Part shown: one piece after another, positions 11,700 through 21,999 of the stretch
Numbering within the stretch: the first letter of the stretch is position 1
Layout of the letters: every line of letters begins with the position of its first letter
DNA from: Halictus rubicundus
Taxonomy: Eukaryota; Arthropoda; Insecta; Hymenoptera; Halictidae
NCBI RefSeq assembly: GCF_050948215.1
Contig: NC_135155.1
Coordinates: forward strand, 14,340,001-14,404,000
Length of the DNA: 64,000 nt
Direction: 5' to 3'
Translations under genes and position numbers: made by a program
Notes under the pieces: generated by a model
The model's input: the letters and a program-made list of their open reading frames with translations, nothing else
The model's database searches: none
What the model was told of the DNA's origin: nothing

Positions 11700-12080
11700 T
11701 TTGTTGCAAAATCTTCAAAAATGACTGCGTCGCAGTCGTCTGAATAAGATAATCATTTCTGGTTAATAATCAGGAAAAATGGGGTCTTTAGTTTTTTTGG
11801 AAAAATCTGAGGAATCTGCTTTTCTAAAAAAAAATAGGTTTAATAAAAAAGAATCATTAGATTTTTCCGAAAAATTCCTAAAAATCATGTCTTTTTGAGA
11901 TTGTCAACGACATGGGCCCTTAACACGTATGAGATAAGTGGTATTTCAAAAATCGGAGATTATGGGGATATTTTCTATGATGTTGAGCAAGTCTCAGTCC
12001 CATCGCTTCTGAAACACGCTAACACTTCGACTCACAAGCCGTGACTACTGTCCTCAACTGGTCGCTGATTTTAACTGTAA
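11700..12080. other. AT-rich DNA with diverged repeat fragments
   Basis: Around 11700-11910 there are fragments resembling the 163-bp repeat (TTGCAAAATCTTC, and lysine-codon-rich AAAAATCT stretches). At 12000-12060 the sequence CGCTTCTGAAACACGCTAACAC repeats, in diverged form, CGCCTCTAAAACACGCTAACCC at about 11460. No gene seen. Confidence 0.35.
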
Positions 12081-12264
12081 TTCTTGCACCGAAAGATAAG
12101 AGAATGACTTCCTCCTTCAGCGCTGCCAGAGAACCGAGATGCGTCCATTACAGTTACTCCTAAAAACATTCCAGACACCAAGCTAATTTGTCTTTGACGT
12201 TTGTTCTTTTAGTATGCGACCAAAAAATTATTTTCGGGACTTTCCCATTATTTTTTCCAAATTT

Positions 12265-12512
12265 TATAGATCTAGGAATCTTGTTCGGGTTACTAATTTG
12301 ACAGATTTACCCATTTTTTCGGGTTGTTAATTTTGCAGATTAATTAATTTTGTTCGGGCAAATTTTACAAATCAATTAATTGTGCTGAGATTGTTCATTT
12401 TAGATTTACTAATTCTGTTCAAGTTGTTAATTTTAGATTTCTTAATTCTGTTAGGGTTGTTAATTTTACAGATTTATTCATTTTTGTTGATTAATCATGT
12501 TCAGAGCAAAGT
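12265..12512 (+). repeat. short tandem repeat of about 35-40 bp, degenerate
   Basis: About six or seven diverged units share the pattern TTCGGGTTGTTAATTTTACA followed by GATTTATTAATT. Unit length varies. AT-rich, non-coding. Confidence 0.65.
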
Positions 12513-12654
12513 AGTAATTGTGTAAATTTGTTGAAGAATTATTTTGGTCCAATTGCTCCAATAAATAATTATTTACTACCCCAGTTAATGAAGTATCGCA
12601 ACAGAATTAAAGCGATATACCTTAATTAATGAAAGGGGAAAATTAACACAACCT

Positions 12655-12682
12655 GCGCGCGCGCGCGTGTGTGTGTGTGTGT
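12655..12682 (+). repeat. GC then GT dinucleotide microsatellite
   Basis: A short run of GC dinucleotides passes directly into a run of GT dinucleotides, a compound microsatellite in intergenic DNA. Confidence 0.85.
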
Positions 12683-12689
12683 TTATGTA

Positions 12690-13800
12690 TACGATGTTGC
12701 AGCTATTGTTGGATTGGCTATTGTCTATATTATTGATTGTACAAACATCGGGTCCATACAAACATACAATTAGTGTCGATTTTTTGATTCTATATGTCTA
12801 GGGTAGCCCAAAATAAAATGTTTTAATGTGGAAAAGATTTTCCAAAAATTACTGCTAGTCGAGTGGAATACTTCCAATGTTTTGATAAATTGAAAATATT
12901 TCTTTATGGAATCATTTTTCAATTTTTTAAAATTAAGTCAGAGCTCATTGCTGTCTATAAATATTCTTGAAAGACGAAAAATTTGTGGAAGTTCAAAAAA
13001 TGATTATTAACCGAAGAAACGTTTTTCAGTAATTAAATTACATTTATATATTGCTATTTACAGAGTACAACAAAGTTGGGATAATGAACTTGGTCTGTAA
13101 GTAGACTGATTTCAAATAAATTGCGAACGACACAGTGCATAATGGTAAAGTCACGCGCTGCGGTGCATAAATTAGGGTAGAGTAGAATCGACATAGTTGC
13201 AAGATCAAGTATACAAAATTCTCGGTCCTTAGAAATAAAAAAATTTTTTTAAATACTTTGAAAACCTGTGTGCTACTCAATCGAAATAAATTATCAAAAA
13301 TCAAGGCCATTCTAGAAATGTAAAAATTGCTCAACAATTATTCTCAAGTTTTGTTTAATTATTTAATTTTAATTGTTTTATAACTGTATTTGTAAATACC
13401 TTTCTTATCCTCAACATTAATCCCTTGGAAGTTAAATAAAATTTTTTCAAAAGTTTTTCTTCTTTTTTTTTAAATAATTCTTGAAACTTCTAGTTCCTTT
13501 CTGAAAAATTCTTTAGAAAACACCTGGTGCTACTTCTAAAATTGTTCTTAAATTGCTCTATTGCTCATTTTTTTAACAATCTACAGTAATTTATAGCAGG
13601 TACAAAAAATTCTTTTAAAAAATAATACAATTTTTCAAAAGTTAATTACCGATCATTTTTATCCTCATAATACAATTTTCTTGTAATTATTCCATCAGAT
13701 GAACTAGTTTAAGCTACTAGTTTGCAAAAATACATTTTTTACTTAAATTACAATTTAAAAAAAACACTCTTAAGCAAAGAAATCATTGTAAAGTAACTTA
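12690..13800. other. AT-rich intergenic DNA, nothing recognised
   Basis: Low-complexity AT-rich sequence with many short runs of A and T and no credible exon, RNA gene or repeat unit. It separates the repeat-rich block from the GPKOW promoter. Confidence 0.4.
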
Positions 13801-14108
13801 AGAAAAATAGCCTATCAGCTTCCGCTTCCAGTGGAAATATGCCCCGCTCGCGTTCATGTAAACGCGGCCACCAGTTTCTATTCATTTCAATAAAGAGTGT
13901 CTCAATCTTACTACGAATAAGTTAGTGGTCCCTCGTCGTTGTGTTTTCCAAACGTTCAGAGGCAGTGATAGTGATTGTAGAATGTTGCAGTTAATTTATT
14001 AATCGATTGAATGGAATGTGGTGTTAAACCAATGTAAATAACTTAAGTGACCATTTATTTATGGTTTGAACGTGTTTATCGAGAAATCCGTGTCATCGAA
14101 ACGGAATA

Positions 14109-15941
14109 ATGGCAGAAGAAGGGAAGAAAATCTCGTTCGGGTTCGCGAAATCCATTAAAAAGCCCGTTTTGAAAACTAATGTTCCTCAAGAAACGAAGAA
14201 AGTCGATTATATAGAGTGTCTCGACGAGAAGGCTATCAAAGTAATAGGGTAAGTCGCATTTTTTCCAAATTTACGACGCCAACATAACCTATAAAGCTAA
14301 CCAAACATCAGATCCTCGAATGAAAAACCATTTAAATAATTCTTTATTACAGTGAAGTAGAGAAGAAAGATGAACCGTTGATCATCCCGATGTTGGGTTC
14401 GAAAACCTGGCACGATAGAATTGTTAATAAAATCGACGCCGATATATTCGAACCCAAGGTAGCGAAGGAAGATACAATAAAAATCAAACAAGAAGACGTT
14501 TCAGAGCTGACCAATGGCAAGGCCTTGCCAAAAGATATTGTTAAAGTAAAACAGGAACCGCTAGAGGAGATTGAGAATAAAGTCATTACCTTGGAAGAAC
14601 AGGCTGCGAAGGAGATCATAGCAGATTTAAAGTCTGACGACAATCAGGGGACTCAAACGGAGGCACTGACTCTGCCGATAGCGGAGGAAGAGTCTCTACG
14701 AGGTCAAGAACAGGTACAATTTTATAATTATACTTCAGCAGGATATTATTTGTACTATGATGGATATTATTCCTTTCAGTCAACGCTAGAGGACTACGAG
14801 AAAATTCCTGTTGATGCTTTCGGAATGGCGATGTTGAGGGGAATGGGATGGCAGCCTGGCAAAGGAATCGGTAAAAACGAAAAGTACGAGTCTTAGTTCA
14901 AATCGACACTGCTTTATGCATTTATATTTTATAGCTATCTAATGTCCTTGTTACAGAATGGTGTCTGTTGCAATACCAGAGCTGCGTCCTAAAGGCATGG
15001 GGTTGGGCGCTGACAAAGCAGCATTGCAGAAGGAAATTAAAGACACTAAGAAACAGGAAGAGGACCTGAAAATCGAGAAAGGTACATTCGTGAAGATCAT
15101 AGCTGGCAAGCAGAGTAATAATTATGGTCAGATTGAGGGATTCGACGACGATGCGGGACGACTTATAATAAAGCTGGCTATCGGAGGAAACACTATATCC
15201 GTGAGCGAATTCATGGTGCAGCCTGTGACCAAGTCGGAGTACTCGAAGAACGCTAAAGTTCTAAGTTAGTATTAATATCTGGGTTTAGTCAAGGGACTTT
15301 TAAAACAATGTTTCAAATTGTAGAATCATTGGTGTACGAGATCTGAAAATTTTACATAATATTTGGCTGAAAATCTGCTTTTAAAAGTCCCTTCTCATCA
15401 CTTTAGGACCGCAATAAATATACGAGATTTTAGCCTTTAGTATTTTATGGTGTTAATTTCAGACGCGAAGAAATATGAAGAGTACAAAGACAAGGAGTCT
15501 AACGAGGAGAAGCCTAAATTGGTGAAGAAAAAGCGATCGAGCTCGTCCGAGCATTCCAAAAGCAGCGACGAAGACGATAAAAATGTCGTTGAGGAAAAAC
15601 GTAAGAAAAAACACGACAAAGAGAAAAGTAGTAAAACCGACGATAAAAAATCGAGAAGCAGAAAAAGACATTCGGAGAGCGAGGACGATAGCGATCATGG
15701 AAAGAGGCGGAAAAGAGGAAAAAGCAGATCGAGCAGCAACGATTCCTACAAATCAAAAAAATCGAAGAAATCAAAAAAGCACAAGAAACAAGACAGTTCG
15801 CCGGAGAGGTCTAGCAGAAAACACAAAAAGAAAGATAAGGAAAGGGAGAAAACCAGAGACCGGAAGTCGAGAGATCACACGGACAAACGGAAACACAAAA
15901 AGCGGGATAGGTCAAGGTCTCGATCGTCCACTAGACGATAA
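14109..15941 (+). CDS. GPKOW: GPKOW, G-patch and KOW motif spliceosomal protein
   Basis: Nuclear RNA-binding splicing factor, the metazoan counterpart of yeast Spp2, whose G-patch activates the DEAH helicase DHX16/Prp2. Exons are 14109-14248, 14353-14713, 14780-14883, 14957-15264 and 15463-15941, all GT-AG and in phase, giving 463 residues. An N-terminal FGF-like motif (KISFGFAKSIKKPV, residues 7-20) and PMLGSKTWHDRI match the family. The G-patch is at about 168-212 (DAFGMAMLRGMGWQPGKGIG), followed by PELRPKGMGLGAD. One KOW motif is at about 243-290 (GTFVKIIAGKQSNNYGQIEG). The last 150 residues are a Lys/Arg/Ser-rich RS-like tail ending in RSRSSTRR. The second KOW that vertebrate GPKOW carries near its C-terminus is not visible here. 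Start: first ATG, A at -3. Intron 2 is only 66 bp, divisible by three and free of stops. Nit2 follows on the same strand. Confidence 0.95.
14714..14779 (+). other. 66-bp in-frame stopless intron of GPKOW (possible exitron)
   Basis: Bounded by CAG/GTACAA and TTTCAG, with a polypyrimidine TTCCTTTCAG end. Its length is a multiple of three with no stop in the reading frame. If retained it would insert 22 aromatic-rich residues (nine are Tyr or Phe within YNYTSAGYYLYYDGYYSF) immediately before the G-patch. Spliced, the sequence reads GQEQ-STLEDYEKIP, which fits the family, so splicing is taken as the normal form. Confidence 0.7.
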
Positions 15942-16010
15942 TACTTTGCGGGGACTCCCGTTGTTTTACTTTCGTGACGAACTGTACAATTTTGTTTATA
16001 TACATTTTCT

Positions 16011-16016
16011 AATAAA
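16011..16016 (+). promoter_or_regulatory. polyadenylation signal of GPKOW
   Basis: AATAAA 70 bases after the GPKOW stop and about 190 bases before the Nit2 start. The two genes are tightly packed, and Nit2's promoter must lie in this short gap or overlap the GPKOW 3' end. Confidence 0.7.
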
Positions 16017-16207
16017 ACTTATTTTTACAAAGTTGTCTCCATTTTCCCATTTGTTTAAGGCGAAACCGCGTTTTAAGCAAGAGAGTGATTCTTTATTTAC
16101 ATATCTGGCGACGGTTTACGTAATGCCTGATAAAGTAGCAGTAAGCGTACATAACCTCGAAAAGTATCATGTTATGTGCCAACATCGTCAAACAAGGGTT
16201 CCGAACA

Positions 16208-19200
16208 ATGTCGAGTATGTACGCTTACTTCTTTTTGGAATATTATAATGAAGATATTGAAAATTGTTTCGCGAATAATGTGTAATAATAATCATACTTT
16301 TTTAGCATTCCGTTTGGCGCTAGTTCAGCTCGCAGTCGGCGAAAATAAATCGGTGAACGTGGCACGAGCAGTTTCTTTTATCGAAACCGCTAAACAGCAA
16401 AACGCTGACATTGTTGCACTGCCCGAATGCTTCAACTCGCCATATGGAACATGTAATAACATTCTATTGCCACCTTTTACGATAATTTCACTCCGAAAAT
16501 TATTTAAAAGATTGCTCGAACAAATTTCACACCCCATCGGTTCAACTCTCGCGCGCGCCACAAGGGGGTGGTTTAATTCATAAGAATAACAATAGACTAC
16601 TCCCTCTTTCATTGTTTTTATGGTAAAAAATTATGGCGCAATTTTTAAAGACGTATCAACTGCATCGAAGAGACAGACTTTTAGATTGATTCTTATAGTT
16701 TAAATATTCTTTTGATTAGTGAGTATCGATAATTCAATCAGCTACCGCATGACACTAATAAAACTACATGGTCCCATTTACAAAAACATAGGTGACCTTG
16801 AGAAAATTTTGTCGGACATCATAATACCCCATTGAATTTTACCATGTCTTCCTCCTTATATTTCTTCCTTTTATCAATAATAAATGAGATGCCTATGCTT
16901 CTGGAAAAATCAATATTTTAAAATTATGAAGCTCAAGGTTACGCGAGGGTCATGGTGTCGTAGATCGTTGAACTCGTCTTGACCTTGGCTATCGCGTATT
17001 GCTTCGATTAAGAAAACATGGATGACAAATGCAGAGACAAACGGGTAATTTGTTATATTTATATTTTATTGAACGCAGCGCATTTTCCAAAATATGCGGA
17101 AAGCATTCCAGACGGCGAAACGAGCGTCGCTTTGTCGAATGCGGCCAAGAAGAATAATGTTTACGTCATCGGTGGTACAATACCCGAAAGAGAATCCGAT
17201 AAATTATACAACACGTGCACCGTTTGGGATCCCGACGGGACTCTAGTGGCCAAACACAGGAAGGTAAACAATGTTCGCTTTTACAAGCGATTTTGCCAAT
17301 GTCCGTTTTTAATAAATTACGGAAAACACTGAAACAAACGCCTCGATCCCCGTAAGCTGGATATTTTCGAAGATTTGTGCATCAATTTTGTTTTACATAT
17401 TTTCAACCCTGTAATAGTATCCTCGGATCTCTCCTGACCTGAACAAAATTGTTGTACACTGGTTTTCGCTACTGTATTGCAGAACAATTGTTTAAAGAAC
17501 AATTCTTTACAAGATTTGAATATTGTAGTCTTACATTACATGATTAATTTTAATCACAGCTGGACGTTCTTAGAAGTATTGACTAAATGAGTAAATTAAA
17601 AGTAGTAGCAGAGTTATAAATTGACTCGCGGTAGCCTTTAAATAAATTGCCTTTTGTTTCCAGATGCATTTATTCGACATCGACATTCCAGGAAAAATGA
17701 CTTTCCGCGAGAGCGATTGCCTCAGTCCTGGAAACTCTTTGACCACGTTCGAGGCGAAGGGCTGTAAAATAGGCATCGGAATTTGCTATGACATCCGGTT
17801 TGAGGAAATGGCACGTCTATACAGGAACATAGGTACGTCGCAGAAAATTCAACTGCTCAGAAAAATAGTTTATTCAAATGGCTACAAGAACAAAACAAAT
17901 CATTTTTCTTGGACTCTGTTATCAGTATACGTATTGCAAATTAATAAACTTACGAAAAAATTATTAATAATTTCCTAAGTGGCTCCTGTTTCTTGCAACA
18001 ACTACAGACAATTTTTATCTTGCACAAAGATCCACTTACAACGCACCATTTCCTAGAAGGAACAATTAATAAAGCATTCTCTGCCACCACAAATCAATTC
18101 CAATTACCTTACTCGTTCCTACAAGACTATTACAGCACAAACCAAATAAATAATCGCAGGAGCTTACCGCTCGCCTTATCAGCAAAATAACCCCAGAGGT
18201 CCAAGGAAAAAGGATTGGGTACAGAAGTAATCTCGCGTCGAGTCCAAGCTTGGTGGGAGAGGGTACATACAGGGTAAAGTATGGGGACGTGATTGCCTCG
18301 GTATCAGGTCCCTGGTACCCGGGGGGTTGAAAGTAAATCGAGGAACAAGGTGGACAGGTGATCCGAGGAGTTCTGTGTCTCAGTGTCTTCATATTTTCCT
18401 ATTTCCACCGTTCGCCAGATTCCCAGATGCTAACATCCTCATTCACTTGCTAAATCTGTAGCGATTAATTTTTGGCCTATTTCTTCCAGTCATATTTTGA
18501 AAATTCTGACGAAAAATCGAACAGCTATCAAACACCCAGATACATACACTGCAAATAATTCGGATTTTCAACTTGAAAATGCTGGTTGTAAAAAACCAAA
18601 AACCTCTAAAAAGAATCGAAAAATGCAAATTTCACATTGAAGTTTCCGAGCGACATCATTTATATTTTTACAGTATCAATGTATCAATATGAGTATTGTT
18701 TATGAATTTTTTCAAATTTTTTAGTGGTATGCGCTGTGGTAAAAAAATACAAAGCGTTGTTTTAGCTGAGAAGGGATTCGCGGAAGCCAGTTTTCCCACT
18801 CGGGACGGAATGCGGACACTTAAACGTGCACTACTGTAAATGTAAATGGACCGTGCAGTTCGGTGCTTTCATATTTCCTTGTTTTCTCTGTTGGCCAGGT
18901 TGCCAGATGCTGATATATCCGGGGGCATTCAATCTGACGACCGGCCCGCTGCACTGGTCGTTGTTGCAACGTTCCAGGGCAAATGACAATCAATTATACG
19001 TGGCTTGCGTGTCGCCGGCCCGCGGCTCTCCACCAGGATACGTTGCATGGGGGCATACCCAGCTAACCAACCCTTGGGGAGAGATTCTTCGCGAGCTGGA
19101 TGCCGGCGAGGACATGCTTGTCGCCGATATAGGTAATTGCCCCTTTATACCCCTCCGCTCCACGAGCCGTTCCTACTAATTTATTGGCTCGCCAGATTAC

Positions 19201-19649
19201 TACGATATTAACCCTCATCCGTCACTCCTGTCAATTTGACACGTTTTTCACGATCTGCAATTGAAAATTTAAGAGAGAAAAGAAAATTGTATACTAATTT
19301 TAAACGATCTGCAATTGAAAATTTAAGAGAGAAAAGAAAATTGTATACTACGCGTTCTCCTATGGCTACAGCTTAAACATGGACGTCTTCTGAAGAATTG
19401 AAACTTAAAATTTAGTTGATGTACAATTGCAATGTGAAATTGCCAAAGTTTGCATCAAATTTTTATATATTGCGTATACGAGGTTTTTTGGAATGTTGTA
19501 TTCAACGTATGGAAGAGGTTCTAGAATTTTTATTTAGCACTTTGTATTGTTTTTCAGACCTCAAAGTCGTGGACGAAGTGAGAGCTCAGATTCCGACGTT
19601 CTCGCAGAGGCGCACCGAGTTGTACGATACTGTCTGGAAGAAGAACTAA
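16208..19649 (+). CDS. Nit2: omega-amidase NIT2 (nitrilase superfamily)
   Basis: Hydrolyses alpha-ketoglutaramate and alpha-ketosuccinamate to the 2-oxo acids plus ammonia, completing the glutamine transaminase pathway in cytosol or mitochondria. Exons: 16208-16214, 16306-16452, 17079-17263, 17664-17832, 18899-19132 and 19558-19649. All are GT-AG and in phase, giving 277 residues, against 276 in human NIT2. The catalytic triad is visible: Glu43 in LPECFNSPYG, Lys113 in KHRKMHLFDIDIPGK and Cys154 in GIGICYDIRFEE. YPGAFNLTTGPLHW and SPARGSPPGYVAWGHT are also family hallmarks. The first coding exon is only 7 bases (ATG TCG A): MST joins FRLALVQL, matching the family N-terminus, whereas reading upstream of 16306 without splicing gives an unrelated leader. 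Introns range from 91 to 1066 bp. GPKOW lies upstream on the same strand. Confidence 0.96.
18375..18445 (+). pseudogene. decayed partial copy of the Nit2 exon 5 boundary
   Basis: Inside intron 4, 18385-18440 (TTCATATTTTCCTATTTCC, then CGCCAGATTCCCAGATGCTAA) resembles the true acceptor and exon 5 start at 18868-18916 (TTCATATTTCCTTGTTTT, then GGCCAGGTTGCCAGATGCTG). Both the pyrimidine tract and the coding start appear copied. The copy is too changed to code. Judged by eye. Confidence 0.4.
19251..19350 (+). repeat. tandem duplication of 54 bp in Nit2 intron 5
   Basis: CGATCTGCAATTGAAAATTT and the following 26 bases (to TTGTATACTA) occur at 19251 and again, without change, at 19305. The exactness implies a recent duplication. 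It lies within intron 19133-19557. Confidence 0.9.
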
Positions 19650-19874
19650 CATCAACATGCCCAAACCATCCTTTTTAATCCTTGGATAGCGGTGCCCGGG
19701 TTAATCGAAAAATCTAGACAAAATTTTATCCTGTAAGTACATATTTTATATCATTAGTGGGTCGCAGGTGTTTCAGATTTCAATGTTTAAAAACAAACTT
19801 TCTGGGTCTAGTATCCAATTAAAACTTTGCGACCTTTGGAATATGTTCCAAGATATATTTACAGAATTTCTAAA

Positions 19875-19880
19875 AATAAA
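19875..19880 (+). promoter_or_regulatory. candidate polyadenylation signal of Nit2
   Basis: AATAAA about 225 bases after the Nit2 stop. Further copies at 20104 and 20202 are alternatives. The sequence does not decide between them. Confidence 0.35.
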
Positions 19881-20449
19881 TTTTCTGTCTTTGGAATATC
19901 TAATATTTTCTAAAATCGATTCATTAATAACGTTATTTTGTACAAACAAGGTTATCTTGGTCAATTTTGAGAGAATATAAAAATTAATATTTCAGAAATT
20001 AATTACTCAATTTTTGTCGATTAATTTCAACTGCTAGCTGTTCTATTAGTAATGATAAAGAGACTAAAGCATCTCGAAAAAGTACCCTTTAAAATAAGAA
20101 TAATAAATTATGTGATCGTCCGCCATCCTAGGATGAAACCTACAATAAATCTATGCTACGTTACAATTCGGGGATTTTCTACATTTATACTGTAGGATCT
20201 AAATAAACATATATGCAATGGTAATAATAAAAGATTGCAATTTACTTACCCACAACCAGAGCGCGAGTATTCATGCAAAATGAAATTGCAGGAATCAGTA
20301 GCTAAATAAAAATAAATTTCATCCCGTACCAATTTTTACACACTGGAAGCAACATGATAAAGCAAAATAAAAATATGGGATTGCAGGAATCAGGAGATAA
20401 ATAAATATTGATTTCAACCCTTAACAATATTTTGCTGTAAACAACATAA

Positions 20450-21400
20450 CAATGAACCTTCCGCTGGCTCGTGTTTCATAAACTAAATTGCACAAATATC
20501 CGCAGTCTACCTGCAAGAATAAAACGGGACAAAAAGATGATGCGCCGGTACGATTTGAAATATCTTTAATATATCGATCGAATGAATTACCATAATACAT
20601 CTGTAGTCGTTACAGAATGTTTACTCGTACATGAAAGGCCCCTCGATGATAAGACGACGTGTTGTAATCGCAATCAAAGGTATTTACGCATCCGGTAGCA
20701 ATATTAAATCTATCCTCTAAAAGTGTAATATTTACATTGAAATAGACGAAGAAAAAGAAAATGTTGGTTTCCTTCACATTATGTAAACGTTAGATCGAAG
20801 TATAAGCTTAGAGAAATTGGTCGATTAATGTTCGGTTAATATACAATACAATATACAGTGTTTTCTCGACGGAGATAGTCAAAAAAGAGGCAAAACGTTT
20901 TCGCCGCGACGCGACGACGCGACGCGACGCGATTGGGGAATACGGGAAATGCGGGGGCCGTCTCGGCCGCTCGCCAGCTGGAAATGCTCCTCGAGAATCA
21001 TCCCCCTCTTCGACGCAGGGGGGAGAAAGACGTAAAACCACCCCCGCTCGAGACGAGCTGGCTCCAGCTAAACGCCGAGACGGCGCCAAACTTTCCGGCG
21101 GAACTCGCAGAAATTATATTTCTTCCCGACCTTTGTCTTCCGAGTGTGTCACGCGCCTTTGCCAGCAGTGTCGGGCAATACTTTGTACGTCAATACGTTC
21201 AAGATTTTGCACGAATAGTAACCAGAGTGGAGCAGGATACTTCGAACAATAACATCTTCGCGCAAAATAAATATTTTCATTTGTCGGGAACGGGGGACCA
21301 AATGGAAATTATTTTCCTACTTTACGACCGGAAGTACCGAGCAATTAAGGTGACTTTTACTTTATCATGTGAACCACAGAAATTAATTCATTGAGAAATT
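20450..21400. other. GC-rich, CpG-rich island in AT-rich DNA, no gene called
   Basis: Between about 20890 and 21130 GC content and CpG density rise sharply (a run of GACGCGACGCGACGCGA). A 153-residue plus-strand frame (20933-21394) and a 93-residue minus-strand frame (20808-21089) overlap here. Neither has recognisable domains, a coding-like amino acid pattern or splice support. The end of a miniature element (ATCCGCAGTCTA, about 20499) lies to the left. It may be regulatory or the untranslated part of an unseen gene. Confidence 0.35.
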
Positions 21401-21404
21401 GTAC

Positions 21405-21500
21405 GTAATGCAATATATGTACATTTTTACAGAAAATAAAAATTGTCTGCATCACTTTCTAGAAACGGGGACCAAAGAGAAATTACTTTCATCGGAATGA
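21405..21500. repeat. dispersed repeat fragment shared with 49 kb
   Basis: AAAAATTGTCTGCATCA followed by GGGGACCAAAGAGAAATTAC (about 21437-21490) recurs as AAAAATTGTCTGCATCA and GAGGGACCACTTCGAAATTG at about 49307-49355. Two copies of the same older element are inferred. Confidence 0.55.
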
Positions 21501-21714
21501 TGCCCAACAATGTCTGCCATAAACGCCATTTGTGCACACGTGGTTTCGGCTCTGTTAGCATTCTGCGTCCCATAAGACACAACGCCCCAAAAATCATGCG
21601 ATTCGATATTGTCCCTTGACCGTTGAAGTCATGTAGTACTAGAAATTATTATTTTATATTACCTTATAAAAGTAACGGGAATGCGTCCATTTCGATTTTT
21701 GGCGATTGACACTA

Positions 21715-21871
21715 GACTGCAGATCTTCCTGCAAATTCCTATTTTCATTGGTTGTTTTATGAAAAACGCAAGATGAGTATATGAAAGATCTATTCAGACA
21801 GTATATAGTAACATTGTTATTTCCAAGTTTGCATAGATTCTCATGCGATAAATGCACGGAGATCCACAATC
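21715..21871. mobile_element. TA-flanked miniature element, diverged copy
   Basis: Left end TA-GACTGCAGATCTTCCTGCA at 21713, right end TGCACGGAGATCCACAATC ending at 21871: imperfect inverted ends of the GACTGCGGAT family. There is no coding capacity. Confidence 0.55.
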
Positions 21872-21999
21872 AGAATATTAGTAACAATTAGAAAATACAA
21901 TTGAGAATTTGAAACCAGTGTTAAATTGTAGTATTGCAGAAGAGATAAAAGTTTTCAATTAAATTTAACGCTGGAATTGCAAAACGCTTCAATTAATGT

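Noticed and set aside
15459..15774. Long minus-strand frames opposite the GPKOW tail
   Set aside because: Shadows of the Lys/Arg/Ser-rich last exon of GPKOW.
16176..16305. Upstream extension of Nit2 exon 2 to an ATG at 16176
   Set aside because: It adds a leader unlike the family and reads through a good intron (GTATGT to TTTTTAG). The seven-base exon 1 gives the expected N-terminus.
16785..16950. Loose inverted repeat in Nit2 intron 2
   Set aside because: GTGACCTTGAG and CTCAAGGTTAC pair, but the rest of the arms does not align well enough to call an element.
20808..21394. Frames of 153 (plus) and 93 (minus) codons in a CpG-rich island
   Set aside because: Overlapping opposite frames in simple GC-rich sequence with no recognisable motif. 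Kept only as an unassigned island.
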